Below, piece by piece: positions 54,817 to 64,000 of a stretch of DNA of 64,000 nt (its first letter is position 1; every line of letters begins with the position of its first letter). Made by a program: the position numbers and the translations under genes. Below the pieces are notes generated by a model. That model did no database searches. It worked only from the letters and a program-made list of their open reading frames with translations, and had not been told where the DNA came from. Origin of the DNA: DATLWN01 sp963764315 (lineage in GTDB: Bacteria; Pseudomonadota; Zetaproteobacteria; Mariprofundales; Mariprofundaceae); the NCBI GenBank assembly GCA_963764315.1, contig CAVXSB010000009.1:186001-250000 (forward strand), given 5' to 3'.

Positions 54817-55011
54817 ATGCGAATCGGTATGCCCGAGCTGCTCATCATCCTGGCCATCGTCATCGTGCTGTTCGGCGCCCGGCGCCTGCCCGATCTCGGC
54901 TCTGGCATCGCCAAGGGCATCAAGGGGTTCCGCAAGGGGATCGCCGAGGACGAAAAGGGCGGGGAGCATGATAAGGAAAAGGCCCCGTCGGAGGACAAGC
55001 CCGCCGATTGA
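54817..55011 (+). CDS. tatA: Twin-arginine translocase subunit TatA
   Basis: A 64-residue protein with the TatA pattern: short N-terminus, transmembrane helix (MPELLIILAIVIVLFG, about 5-20), the FGARRLPDLGSGIAKGIKGF amphipathic helix and a charged acidic tail (DEKGGEHDKEKAPSEDKPAD). It forms the pore of the Tat export pathway for folded proteins. CTGGAG lies just upstream of the ATG at 54817. No tatB or tatC is beside it; it stands alone, converging with gltA. Confidence 0.92.
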   Translation: MRIGMPELLIILAIVIVLFGARRLPDLGSGIAKGIKGFRKGIAEDEKGGEHDKEKAPSEDKPAD

Positions 55012-55017
55012 GGCCCG

Positions 55018-56292
55018 TCAGGGCACGTGGCGCAGGGTCTTGCCGGTATAGACCTGACGCGGGCGGTCGATGCCGTGGCTCTCGTCCTGCTTCAACTCCA
55101 GCCAGTGGCTGACCCAGCCGGCGGTGCGCGCCACCGCGAACACCGCCGTGAACATGCGGCTGGGGAAGCCCATGGCCTTCAGCAGGATGCCGGAATAGAA
55201 ATCGACATTCGGGTAGAGCTGGCGTTCGATGAAGTATGCGTCGGATAGGGCGATGCGCTCCAACTCCAGCGCCACCGCCATCAGCGGATCGTTCTCCAGC
55301 CCCAGGTGCGACAGCACCTCCTTCGCGGTGTCGCGGATCAGGTGGGCGCGGGGATCGAAGTTCTTGTAGACGCGGTGGCCGAAACCCATCAGCCGGAACG
55401 GGTCGTTCCTGTCCTTGGCCCGCGCGATGGCGGTCGGGATGTTCTCCGGGCTGCCGATCGTCTCCAGCATCTCCAGCACCGCTTCGTTGGCGCCGCCATG
55501 GGCCGGGCCCCACAGCGTGGCGATGCCGGAGGCGATGCAGGCGAAGGGATTGGCGCCCGATGAGGCGGCCATGCGCACGGTCGAGGTCGAGGCGTTCTGC
55601 TCGTGGTCGGCATGCAGCAGCAGGATGCGGTCCAGGGCGCGCGCCAGCACCGGATCGACGCGATAGGCCTCGCTCGGCTTGCCGAACAGCATCTGCAGGA
55701 AATTGCTTGAGTAATCCAGGTTGTTGTCCGGGTAGCGCAACGGTCGGCCGATGCTGTAGGTATAGCTGTTGGCGGCGATCGTCGGCATCTTCGCGAACAG
55801 GCGGATCGCCGCCTTCCAGCGCTGTGCCGGGTCGTTGTAATCCTGGTGCTCCTGATAGAAGGCGGACAGGGCGCCGACGACGCCGACCATCACCGCCATC
55901 GGATGCGCGTCGCGCCGGAAGCCGCGGAAGAAGTTGATGACCTGATCGTGCAGCAGGTTGTGGAAATCCACTTCGCGCACGAAGTTTTTCCGCTCGGTCG
56001 CATCCGGCAGCTCGCCGACCATCAGCAACCGCGCCACCTCGGTGAAGCTGCAACGGCCGGCCAACTCCTCGATCGGGTAGCCGCGGTAGCGCAGCACACC
56101 GGCCGCACCGTCGATGTAGGTGATGGCGCTCTGGCAGGAGGCGGTGGAGCGAAAGCCCGGATCGAAGGTCAACAGCCCCTGCTGTGCATACAGGCTGCGT
56201 ACGTCGACGGCCTTCGGCCCCTCGGTGCCGGCGATAAGGGGCAGATCGCCGGCCTCACCGAGGTTGAGCGTCGCAAACTGGGGTTTATCCAT
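55018..56292 (-). CDS. gltA: Citrate synthase
   Basis: Type II (large, NADH-regulated type) citrate synthase of 424 residues catalysing oxaloacetate plus acetyl-CoA to citrate. The catalytic His residues occur in LLHADHEQNASTSTVRMAAS and MGFGHRVYKNFDPRAH, and the Asp in PNVDFYSGIL. The N-terminal beta domain (GDLPLIAGTEGPKAVDVRSL) is typical of the Gram-negative hexameric form. ATG at 56292 (MDKPQFATLNLG) with AGGACG upstream. It diverges from speA. Confidence 0.97.
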   Translation of the reverse strand: MDKPQFATLNLGEAGDLPLIAGTEGPKAVDVRSLYAQQGLLTFDPGFRSTASCQSAITYIDGAAGVLRYRGYPIEELAGRCSFTEVARLLMVGELPDATERKNFVREVDFHNLLHDQVINFFRGFRRDAHPMAVMVGVVGALSAFYQEHQDYNDPAQRWKAAIRLFAKMPTIAANSYTYSIGRPLRYPDNNLDYSSNFLQMLFGKPSEAYRVDPVLARALDRILLLHADHEQNASTSTVRMAASSGANPFACIASGIATLWGPAHGGANEAVLEMLETIGSPENIPTAIARAKDRNDPFRLMGFGHRVYKNFDPRAHLIRDTAKEVLSHLGLENDPLMAVALELERIALSDAYFIERQLYPNVDFYSGILLKAMGFPSRMFTAVFAVARTAGWVSHWLELKQDESHGIDRPRQVYTGKTLRHVP

Positions 56293-56448
56293 AACGTCCT
56301 CCGATCGTCCACTATCATCCAGTCGCGCCGGCGCTTGTCCAGCGCATCGGGCCTTGGCCATGATGCGGATTGATGCATGCGCCGCGTTGCAGCGATAGGG
56401 TTCCGGGCCGGGTGCCTTGCACCCATGATTTCTGCACGGGAGGCCATG

Positions 56449-58355
56449 ATGTCGGCTTGGAGCACTGGTGATTCCGCCCGCCTGTATCAGGTGGACGGCT
56501 GGGGGCACGGCTATTTCGGCGTCAATGCCGCAGGCAACGCCGAGGCCTTCCCGGACGGCGTGCACAGCATCGATCTGAAGGCGCTATGCGACGACCTGGC
56601 CAGCCGCGACCTTTACCCGCCGCTGCTGCTGCGCTTTTCGGACATGCTGAAGCGTCGCATGGAGCAGATTCACCATCGCTTCTCCATTGCCCGCGAGGAG
56701 GCGGCATACAAGGGCCGCTACTACGGTGTCTACCCGATCAAGGTCAACCAGCAGCGCCAGGTTATCGAGGAGATCATCGAGTTTGGCGCCGAGTTCAACT
56801 GGGGCCTGGAGGCCGGCTCCAAGCCCGAACTGCATGCCACGCTGGCCATGCTCGAGGATGTCGAGGGCCTGATCGTCTGCAACGGCTACAAGGACCGCGA
56901 ATTCATCGAGCTGGCGCTGATGGGCCTGAAGATGGGCAAGCGCGTGTTCATCGTCGTCGAGAAGCCCAACGAACTGAACCTGATCATGCAGGCGGCCAAG
57001 AGGCTGAAGGTGACGCCGCTGATCGGCCTGCGCTGCCGCCTGGCTTCTTCCGGCAACGGCAAGTGGGAGGACTCCGGCGGCGACAAGTCGAAGTTCGGGC
57101 TGGGCGCCGAGGAGCTTCTGGACGCGGTCAACACGCTGAAGGATGCGGGCATGCTCGATTCCCTGCGCCTGTTGCACTTCCATATCGGCAGCCAGGTGCC
57201 GCAGATCCGCTACATCAAGCAGGCGATGCAGGAGGTGGCGCGCTTTTACGCCGAGATTTGCAAGCTGGGCGCCCCGATCGAATATATGGATGTCGGCGGC
57301 GGTCTGGGTGTGAACTACGACGGCTCGGTGTCCGGGGCGGCGACCTCGGTCGATTACACGCTGCAGGAGTACGCCAACGACGTCGTGTGGACGATGAAGA
57401 CCATCTGCGAGGAGGAAGGGCTGGCCCACCCGCACATCATTTCCGAGTCCGGGCGCGCCCTGGTGGCGCACCATGCGGTACTGGTCATCGATTGCTTGGC
57501 CTGTCCCAGCGCAAGCGCGATTTCTCGCCCGCGCAGCCGGATGATGCGGCGCCGCTGCCGCTCAGGCAGCTGTGGGCGACGCTGCGCGACATGGACAGCA
57601 TGGATGCGCGCGAGGCCCTGCACGACGCGGTGGCGCTCAGGGAAGACATCAACAAGCTGTTCACGCTCGGACACTGCTCGCTGACGGAGCGGGCGCTGGG
57701 CGACGCCATCTACTGGACGATCACTTCGCACATGATGAAGGTCATGGAGCCGGAGATGCTGGCCCTGGAGCTGCCGGACATCGAGAGCCAGATGGCCGAC
57801 CGTTACTTCTGCAACTTCTCGCTGTTCCAGTCGCTACCCGACGCCTGGGCCATCAAGCAGGTGTTCCCGGTGATGCCGATCCACCGCCTGGACGAGGAGC
57901 CGACGCGCCAGGGTATCCTGGTGGACATCACCTGCGATTCCGACGGCAAGCTGGCGCATTTCCCGCTGGAAGGCGGCATCTCGCCGACGCTGCCGCTGCA
58001 CCCGGTGGCCAACGGCGACGCCTACCTGATCGGCATCTTTTTGACCGGTGCCTACCAGGAAATCCTGGGCGATCTGCACAACCTGTTCGGCGACACGCAT
58101 GCCGTGCACGTGCGCATGGACGGCGACGTCTACGAGCTGGAGCAGGTGGTCGAGGGCGAATCGGTGGCCGAGGTGCTCGAATACGTACAGTTCCACGAGA
58201 CGGTGCTGATGGACCGCATGCGCCGGCAGGTGCAGGCGGCCAGGGGCAAGGGCCTGCTGTCCGCGCGCGAGGCCACGGCCTTTTTGAACTACTACCGACT
58301 GGGGCTGAAGGGTTACACCTACCTGGAAGAGAACGTGCCGCCGGGGCTGGAGTGA
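56449..58355 (+). CDS. speA: Biosynthetic arginine decarboxylase SpeA (one-base frameshift)
   Basis: PLP enzyme converting arginine to agmatine for polyamine synthesis; about 635 residues with the frame restored, normal for SpeA. The PLP Lys is in YYGVYPIKVNQQRQVIEEI, and LRLLHFHIGSQVPQIRYIK and MDVGGGLGVNYDGS are family marks. At about 57493 one base is missing: HHAVLVID is followed, in the next frame, by LGLSQRKRDFSPAQPDDAAP and the rest of the C-terminal half. The stop at 58355 overlaps the purT GTG. Everything on both sides of the indel is well conserved, so a sequencing error is likely. ATG at 56446 is an alternative start; GGGAGG lies at 56438-56443. Confidence 0.92.
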
Positions 58356-59536
58356 GCATCGAAATCGGCAGCCCGCTGACGCCGTCCGCCACGCGCGCAC
58401 TGCTGCTCGGCGCAGGCGAGCTCGGCAAGGAGGTCGTCATCGAGCTGCAGCGGTACGGGGTGGAGACCATCGCCGTCGACCGCTATGCCGATGCCCCCGC
58501 CATGCAGGTGGCGCACCGTGCGCACGTCGTCGACATGCTCGATGCGGCGGCATTGCGTGCCGTCATCGAGGCCGAGCGCCCGCAGTTGATCGTGCCCGAG
58601 GTCGAGGCCATCGCCACCGACGTGCTGGTCGAGCTGGAGGCCGAGGGTTATACGGTGATCCCCACCGCCCGCGCCGCCAGGCTGACGATGAACCGCGAGG
58701 GCATCCGCAGGCTGGCCGCCGAGGGCCTGAAGCTTTCCACCTCGCCGTACCGCTTCGCCGCCACCCATGGCGAATTCGTCGAGGCGGTCGCCGCCATCGG
58801 GCTGCCGTGCATCGTCAAGCCGATCATGAGCTCCTCAGGCAAGGGCCAGAGCCGCATCGACGCCAAGGCGGACATCGATGCGGCCTGGGATTACGCGCAA
58901 GCCGGCGGCCGCGCCGGCGCCGGCAAGGTCATCGTCGAGGGCCTCGTCGACTTCGACTACGAGATCACGCTCTTGACCGTGTGCCACGCCGGGGGCACCA
59001 GCTTTTGCGCCCCCATCGGGCATCGGCAGGTCGACGGCGACTACCGCGAGTCCTGGCAGCCGCAGCCGATGAGCAATGCGGCCCTGATGGAGGCGGAGCG
59101 CATCGCCACCGCCGTCACCGGGGCGCTGGGCGGCTACGGGCTGTTCGGCGTCGAGTTGTTCGTCAGGGGCGACGCCGTCTGGTTCAGCGAAGTCTCGCCG
59201 CGCCCGCACGACACCGGCATGGTCACTCTGATCTCCCAGGATCTGTCCGAATTCGCCCTGCATGCGCGCGCCATCCTGGGCCTGCCGATCCCGGTCATTC
59301 GCCAGCTCGGGCCCGCGGCCAGCACCGCCGTCGTCGTCGAAGGGGATTCGGACCGCATTGTGTTCGGCGGTGTCGATGCGGCGCTGGCCGAGCCGGATAC
59401 GCAGCTCAGGTTGTTCGGCAAGCCCGCCGTGACCGGAAAGCGGCGCATGGCGGTGACCCTGGCGCGCGCCGAATCCATCGACGCGGCCCGCGCCAGGGCC
59501 AATGCCGCCGCCGCATCCCTGAAGATCACCCTCTAG
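58352..59536 (+). CDS. purT: Formate-dependent phosphoribosylglycinamide formyltransferase PurT
   Basis: ATP-grasp enzyme of 394 residues that formylates GAR using formate and ATP in purine synthesis, an alternative to folate-dependent PurN. The N-terminal pre-ATP-grasp domain has LLLGAGELGKEVVIELQRYG and IVPEVEAIATDVLVELE; the ATP-binding part has CIVKPIMSSSGKGQS and FVRGDAVWFSEVSPRPHDTG. GTG at 58352 overlaps the speA stop by four bases, so it depends on translation of the speA 3' part. Confidence 0.96.
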   Translation: MSIEIGSPLTPSATRALLLGAGELGKEVVIELQRYGVETIAVDRYADAPAMQVAHRAHVVDMLDAAALRAVIEAERPQLIVPEVEAIATDVLVELEAEGYTVIPTARAARLTMNREGIRRLAAEGLKLSTSPYRFAATHGEFVEAVAAIGLPCIVKPIMSSSGKGQSRIDAKADIDAAWDYAQAGGRAGAGKVIVEGLVDFDYEITLLTVCHAGGTSFCAPIGHRQVDGDYRESWQPQPMSNAALMEAERIATAVTGALGGYGLFGVELFVRGDAVWFSEVSPRPHDTGMVTLISQDLSEFALHARAILGLPIPVIRQLGPAASTAVVVEGDSDRIVFGGVDAALAEPDTQLRLFGKPAVTGKRRMAVTLARAESIDAARARANAAAASLKITL

Positions 59537-59722
59537 CCTCCGGTATATATAGCCGTCCCGTGGCGCACGCGTCGCCGGCAAGCCGATCGGCCTTTCTGGT
59601 CCTTCGGCCGGGAAGGGAAGCACGCGCGCCCGTTAGGGCATCGCGGCGCGGATTCTCGACTATGATGGATGAAAATGGCATCTGCCGCACGATGGAACGG
59701 ACGGGAGGGATGAGGGAGGTCC

Positions 59723-61888
59723 ATGGAGAATCGCCGCGTCATCGTTGCCTTCGGTATCGTCATCGCCTTCACCGCAGCACTTGGGGCCTATGCACTGCAT
59801 GCGGTATGGCGCTTGTACGAGCGCGCAGAGGCGATCTACCAGCATCCGGTCGCCGTCAGCAACGCCATGCGCCAGGTCGACATCGACATGATCTCGATAC
59901 GTCACGATCTGCACGCCATCGCTGACGGCGATATGCAGCATCTCCAGGACCTGCGCGCGCGCGAGGCCGATGCCCTGCGCCAGTTCGATATCGCCGCCGA
60001 TCGCTTCCTCGGCGACGGGGCGTGGATCGCGCGGGCCAGGCAGGCCTTCATCGGCTGGCAGCCGTGGTATGCGCGGGAGATCCGCCTGGTGCGGCAACAA
60101 GCCCCGGCCGCGGCGATTGCCGAGGCGGACGAGGGCAACGACGCCTATCTGGCGCATATGGACGGCCTGATGCAGCCGGTTATCGACTTTGCGGCGAGAA
60201 AGGCCGATTTCCTGCAGGCCGATGCCGGCAGGCGGGCGAAGCAGGATCTGTGGTGGATCTCCGCGCTGCTGGTGCTGTCGACCATGGCCTCCACCGGCAT
60301 CGCTACCGATGTCGTGTTCTCGCTGAAGAAGGCGCGGCGTAAGGGCGAGGAATACCTCGACATCATCGCCGCCAACGAGCAGAAGTACCGCGAGCTGATC
60401 GACGCCGCCCCGGACGGCATCGTCATCGTCGATGGCCGGCAGCGCATCCATATGGTCAATCGGCAGGCCGAGCGCATGTTCGGCTACGATGCCGGCGCGC
60501 TGCTCGGCAAACCGATCGAGAGCCTGGTGCCACAGCCGCTGCGCCAGCAGCATGTGGACTGGGTCGGCGGGTATCTGCAGAGCCCGGTGGCGCGCGACGT
60601 CAAGCAGGGGCTGCGCCTGGACGCCTGCCGCCGCGACGGCGGCCTGTTCCCTGCCTCGGTCAGCCTCAGTCCGTTGATGCTGGGCGGCGAGATGCTGGTG
60701 ACTGCCTCGGTGCATGACATGAGCGACGACATCGCCATCGAGAAGAAGCTGCGCGACGCGCAGAAGATGGAGGCCGTCGGCACGCTGGTCGGCGGCATCG
60801 CCCACGATTTCAACAATATCCTGGCCTCGATCATGGGCAATACCTATCTGGCGCGGCTCAACGACAGCCAGCTCGATGTGCGGCTGGACGCCGTGGAGCG
60901 GGAGGCGGACCGTGCCTCCGGCATCGTGCGCAAGCTGCTCTCCTTCGCGCGCAAGGGTATCCTGCAGAAGCAGGAACTAACGCTGGCGCCGCTCGTCGAT
61001 GCGGCGGTGGCACGCTTTCGCCTGGCCCTGGATCAGCCGCTGCGCCTGGACGTGGCGCTGCTGCTGGACGAGGACGACGGCGTCATCGAGGGCGATCCGG
61101 AGCAGATCGAGCAGATCGTCGCCGACCTGCTCAGCAATGCGCGCGATGCCGTCGCCGACCGCCCCGATCCGCATGTCCGCGTCATGCTGGCCAGCGCCGA
61201 TGCGGATGAGGGTTTCAGGCAGCGGCATCCGTCGCTGGCCCGTCAGCGTTTCGCCTGCCTGCGCGTCGAGGACAACGGCTGCGGCATTCCGAAGCAGCGC
61301 CTGGAGCATGTGTTCGAACCGTTCTTTACCACCAAGGACGTGGGCAAGGGCATCGGCCTGGGCCTGGCCATGATCCATGGGGCGGTGCGCTCGCACCACG
61401 GCATCGTCGAGCTCGACAGCGAGGAGGGCCGGGGCACGACGGTGCGCATCTACCTGCCGCTGCGCGAACCGCACGGCGAGGGTGGGGGCGGGCGCGTCGC
61501 CATCGAGAGTGTGGCCGCCAAGGGCGGCACGGTGCTGATCGCCGAGGACGACGCCGAGCTCAGGGATGTGTTGTGTACGGTGATGGACGACCAGGGCTAC
61601 GAGGTGCTGGCCGCCACCAACGGCATCGAGGCCGTCGAGGGCTTTCTGGCCAACAGCGAGCGCGTGGGACTGGTGATCATGGACGTGCTGATGCCGCGCA
61701 TGGGCGGGGTGGCGGCGGCCCACCGTATTCGCGAGATGCATCCGGAGGTGCCGATCGTTTTCATCACGGCGCACGACCGCGAGACCATGCGGGATGCCCG
61801 CATTGACGCGCTCGATCATTCGGCCATCATCAACAAGCCGTTCGCCATCGATGATCTTCTGGGGGTCATCTCCGTCTTCCGCCGGTGA
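59723..61888 (+). CDS. Hybrid sensor histidine kinase with PAS and receiver domains
   Basis: A 721-residue membrane kinase. TM1 is at about residues 7-28, a helical periplasmic sensor (four-helix-bundle style) spans about 30-170, TM2 is at about 178-197. PAS follows (YRELIDAAPDGIVIVDGRQR), then HisKA with the phospho-accepting His361 (GGIAHDFNNILAS), the ATPase domain (LLSNARDAV, EDNGCGIP, GIGLGLAM) and a C-terminal receiver with Asp654 (GLVIMDVLMPRMGG). The H-box style is that of NtrB-like hybrid kinases. No DNA-binding partner is adjacent, so the output is unknown. Confidence 0.92.
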   Translation: MENRRVIVAFGIVIAFTAALGAYALHAVWRLYERAEAIYQHPVAVSNAMRQVDIDMISIRHDLHAIADGDMQHLQDLRAREADALRQFDIAADRFLGDGAWIARARQAFIGWQPWYAREIRLVRQQAPAAAIAEADEGNDAYLAHMDGLMQPVIDFAARKADFLQADAGRRAKQDLWWISALLVLSTMASTGIATDVVFSLKKARRKGEEYLDIIAANEQKYRELIDAAPDGIVIVDGRQRIHMVNRQAERMFGYDAGALLGKPIESLVPQPLRQQHVDWVGGYLQSPVARDVKQGLRLDACRRDGGLFPASVSLSPLMLGGEMLVTASVHDMSDDIAIEKKLRDAQKMEAVGTLVGGIAHDFNNILASIMGNTYLARLNDSQLDVRLDAVEREADRASGIVRKLLSFARKGILQKQELTLAPLVDAAVARFRLALDQPLRLDVALLLDEDDGVIEGDPEQIEQIVADLLSNARDAVADRPDPHVRVMLASADADEGFRQRHPSLARQRFACLRVEDNGCGIPKQRLEHVFEPFFTTKDVGKGIGLGLAMIHGAVRSHHGIVELDSEEGRGTTVRIYLPLREPHGEGGGGRVAIESVAAKGGTVLIAEDDAELRDVLCTVMDDQGYEVLAATNGIEAVEGFLANSERVGLVIMDVLMPRMGGVAAAHRIREMHPEVPIVFITAHDRETMRDARIDALDHSAIINKPFAIDDLLGVISVFRR

Positions 61889-61917
61889 GCGGCATCATCT
61901 GGACACGGAGGTTCACC

Positions 61918-62514
61918 ATGTGGGACGAACGCTACAGCGAAGAGGCCTATGCCTTCGGCACCGAACCGAACGACTTCCTGCGCGCCTCTCTGGATCAGCT
62001 GCCGGACGGTACGGCGCTGTGCATCGGCGACGGCGAGGGGCGCAACGGTGTCTGGCTGGCCGAGCAGGGCTTCGCCGTCACCTCCGTGGATGCCTCCTCG
62101 GTGGGGCTGGAGAAGGCGCGGGCGCTTGGCCACCAGCGGGGGGTGGCGATCTCCACCGTGCATGCGGACTTGGCCGGATTCGATATCGGGCGCAACCGCT
62201 GGGACCTCGTCATCTCCATCTTCTGCCACCTGCCGCCGCCGCTACGCCAGCGCGTGCACCGGGACATCGTCGCCGGTCTCAGGCCGGGCGGCGTGTACGT
62301 GCTCGAGGCCTATACCCCGGCGCAGATCGCCTTCGGTACCGGCGGCCCGAAGACGGCGGATATGACGATGCAGCTGGAGGACCTGCGCCAGGAGCTTGCG
62401 GGGCTCACGCTGCTGCATGGGGAGGAGCTGGAGCGGGAGGTGCACGAGGGGAAATACCACAACGGCCACAGCGCCGTCGTGCAGCTTATGGCCATCAAAC
62501 CCGGGGCTCGGTGA
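61918..62514 (+). CDS. Class I SAM-dependent methyltransferase
   Basis: A 198-residue methyltransferase of the TehB/thiopurine-methyltransferase-like group. It opens MWDERYSEEAYAFGTEPNDF, and the SAM-binding part is ALCIGDGEGRNGVWLAEQGF followed by an acidic residue in VTSVDASSVGLEKAR. The substrate cannot be told from the sequence; relatives act on tellurite, thiols or small metabolites. CGGAGG lies eight bases before the ATG. It converges with the PGPGW gene, 10 bases away. Confidence 0.88.
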   Translation: MWDERYSEEAYAFGTEPNDFLRASLDQLPDGTALCIGDGEGRNGVWLAEQGFAVTSVDASSVGLEKARALGHQRGVAISTVHADLAGFDIGRNRWDLVISIFCHLPPPLRQRVHRDIVAGLRPGGVYVLEAYTPAQIAFGTGGPKTADMTMQLEDLRQELAGLTLLHGEELEREVHEGKYHNGHSAVVQLMAIKPGAR

Positions 62515-62524
62515 GCGGCGGCGG

Positions 62525-62758
62525 TCAGCGGCGGCGGGGCGGATAGACGCCTAGCCGGCGCATGCGCTGGCGCAGGCGTACCAGCCAGCGCCGGGCCCAG
62601 TAGAACTCCAGTGCCAGCACCCCTAGGCCGGCGGCAATCGTCGGGGTTCCGGGGCCGGGGGTGACGAGCATGATCGTACCCAGCACCAGCAAGGTGCCGC
62701 CGATGACGGCGGCGGCGACGCGGCGGGCGATGCGGTATTGGCGGGAATCATCCGGCAT
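62525..62758 (-). CDS. PGPGW-type small transmembrane protein
   Basis: A 77-residue protein with two membrane helices (about 13-32 and 38-56) joined by TPGPGTP, the signature of the putative transmembrane PGPGW family, and a strongly basic C-terminus (RLRQRMRRLGVYPPRRR). Function unknown. It begins 9 bases after the restored stop of the EamA gene and is probably cotranscribed with it. Confidence 0.82.
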   Translation of the reverse strand: MPDDSRQYRIARRVAAAVIGGTLLVLGTIMLVTPGPGTPTIAAGLGVLALEFYWARRWLVRLRQRMRRLGVYPPRRR

Positions 62759-62767
62759 GGACCGACT

Positions 62768-63647
62768 CTAGCCGATGGCGCTGGCCCTCGCCTTGCCCAC
62801 CTCGAACAACGCCAGCCCGGAGCCAATCAGTACCGCTCCGGCCAGCACCGTCGGGTGCAAGGACTCGCCGTTCAAGTACGTGCCCCAGCGCCAGCGCCGT
62901 CACCGGCGTCACCAGCGTGATCAGTGCCACGCGCGTGGCTTGCACGTGGCGCAGCACGTGAAAGTACATGGCGAAGCCGAACACGGAGCCGAACAGGGCC
63001 AGGTAGCCGATAGCACCGATGGCGCGCGCCGGCAGGGCATGCGGCAGCGGGCCGCCGGTGATCAGCCAGGCCAGCACGAACAGGGGCGCGGCCACCAGCA
63101 GGCCGCCGCTGGTCATCACCAGCGCCGGCAGCTTTGCGTCGATGCGCTTGACCCAGACGGCCGAAGCCGACTGGATGGCCATGCCCGCCAGTACCCCGCC
63201 CACGCCGAGCCCCGCATGCCCGGCAAGCTGCAGGCCGCTGCCGAAGATCACGGCGAGACCCGTCAGCCCCAGCAGCATGCCCATGATGCGCCGGCCGGTC
63301 AGTGCCTCGTCCTCCAGCCAGCGGCTGGCCATCAGGCCCGTGGCCAGCGGCGACAGGCCAAAGACTACGGCGATCCAGCCGGAAGGGATGTACTGGGAGG
63401 CCCAGTACACGCACAGCATGGAACCGAAGATGCCGAGCCCGCCGGCGACATAGGCCCGCCGTGCCTCGGCGTGCCAGCGCATGCCCAGTCCCGGCAACGC
63501 CGTCAGCATCAGTGCCAGCATGGCGCCGATGGCCATGCGGCTGGTGACCCCGAGCAGGAAGCCGACACCGTGGCTGCTCCACCAGATGGCCAGCGGCGTG
63601 GTGCTCCAGATGATGATCACGCCCAGATAGGCCAGGGGCACGGACAT
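62768..63647 (-). CDS. EamA/DMT-family transporter (one-base frameshift near C-terminus)
   Basis: Drug/metabolite-transporter protein with ten predicted helices in two EamA repeats (the first begins PLAYLGVIIIWSTTPLAIWW, the second GGVLAGMAIQSASAVWVKRI). At about 62872 one extra base shifts the frame after ALALGHVL. In the corrected frame the protein continues NGESLHPTVLAGAVLIGSGL and ends KARASAIG at stop 62768, completing the last helix. As read, the end is a scrambled hydrophilic tail reaching 62748. ATG at 63647 with AGGAG upstream. Substrate unknown. About 293 residues once corrected. Confidence 0.88.
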
Positions 63648-63731
63648 CTCACGCTCCTCTTTCCTTGGCTCCCGGCGTGCCGGGCATGGCGGCATCATCG
63701 GGGCCGCCAGTTCCCTGTCAACGCACAAATA

Positions 63732-63903
63732 AGGTTCAAAGAAGGGCACCCCGTTTATGTTGATAGGAAGCTATCGCGCGGCGGGTCAGCGCCGCTTGCT
63801 CCCTTCGGGTCCCTGATCCTGCATATTCGACATCGGCCGCGGCCCTTCCGTTCTTTTCCGATGTCGAATATTGGTCTCGGCAGCCTGCTAACGGGGAATC
63901 AAA
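63732..63903 (+). repeat. Dispersed repeat, copy D (diverged 5' half)
   Basis: Shares the AAAGAAGGGCACCCCG motif (63737-63752) and, after about 50 unrelated bases, the CTTCGGGTCCCTGATCCTGC block and hairpin H2 at 63823-63871: 14-bp stem ATATTCGACATCGG / CCGATGTCGAATAT with a 21-base loop. CTCGGCAGCCTGCTA and CGGGGAATCAA then match copy B. The H1 hairpin and the 3' half are missing. Confidence 0.88.
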
Positions 63904-63943
63904 AGCATGGTCCAAAGGTGAGTTTCGCGATGATCCCAAAAGA

Positions 63944-63973
63944 AAGGCCTGCCGGAGAGGGATGGCAGGCCTT
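63944..63973 (-). terminator. Rho-independent terminator for a leftward gene beyond the window
   Basis: Perfect 10-bp stem AAGGCCTGCC / GGCAGGCCTT with a 10-base loop. On the minus strand it is followed by TCTTTT, so it should stop transcription coming from the right edge. The rest of 63648-64000 outside this and repeat copy D shows no gene. Confidence 0.75.
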
Positions 63974-64000
63974 GGGGGGGAGATTTTGCGTTGCCCGGCG

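Overview
The window reads as chromosomal DNA of a GC-rich Gram-negative bacterium, most likely a gammaproteobacterium. Supporting signs are an LptG-type LPS export permease, hflK-hflC followed by a DUF2065 gene, the order hemA-prfA-prmC, a two-subunit pyruvate carboxylase, SpeA-type arginine decarboxylase and PurT. Ectoine-degradation genes beside copper-efflux and cytochrome genes would suit a salt-exposed, metal-exposed organism (an Ectothiorhodospiraceae-like lineage is possible), but that placement is inference.

Layout. 1-13300 is housekeeping: the 5' part of lptG, hflKC, a cyclic-nucleotide-binding regulator, mutM, argS, a SPOR protein, an AmgK-like kinase, then the leftward operon [degenerate JAMM-like protein]-hemA-prfA-prmC, and an M23 peptidase closed by a strong terminator. 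13400-19930 is accessory DNA: two long copies of a hairpin-rich repeat, a broken LuxR-type regulator, a broken autotransporter and a lipoprotein hydrolase, ending at a third, inverted repeat copy. 19952-23225 holds malic enzyme (maeB) and a PanE-type reductase. 23240-25005 is an AT-richer hipBA module with its own near-consensus promoter, followed by tRNA-Val(CAC). 25400-33500 is a Cus-type copper/silver efflux operon (cusC, cusB, cusA) with two c-type cytochrome proteins. 33523-37257 holds yceI with cytochrome b561 and a PepSY/response regulator/sensor kinase operon. 37417-42570 holds an aldehyde dehydrogenase facing doeA, doeD and doeB2, together a plausible complete route from ectoine to aspartate. 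42760-63650 returns to central metabolism: a CLC channel, aminotransferase, a 1270-residue flavin/Fe-S protein, tatD, tcdA, pycB/pycA, tatA, gltA, speA, purT, a hybrid histidine kinase, a methyltransferase and an EamA transporter. A fourth repeat copy and a terminator for an off-window leftward gene close the window.

Two things stand out. First, the repeat at 13409, 13898, 19833 (inverted) and 63732 keeps the same hairpins while their stem sequences change with compensation on both arms; this points to selection on folded single-stranded RNA or DNA and is the best candidate for an undescribed element. Second, single-base frameshifts break cusB, cusA, speA and the EamA gene as well as the luxR-like and autotransporter genes. 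In the conserved genes these may be sequencing indels rather than decay.
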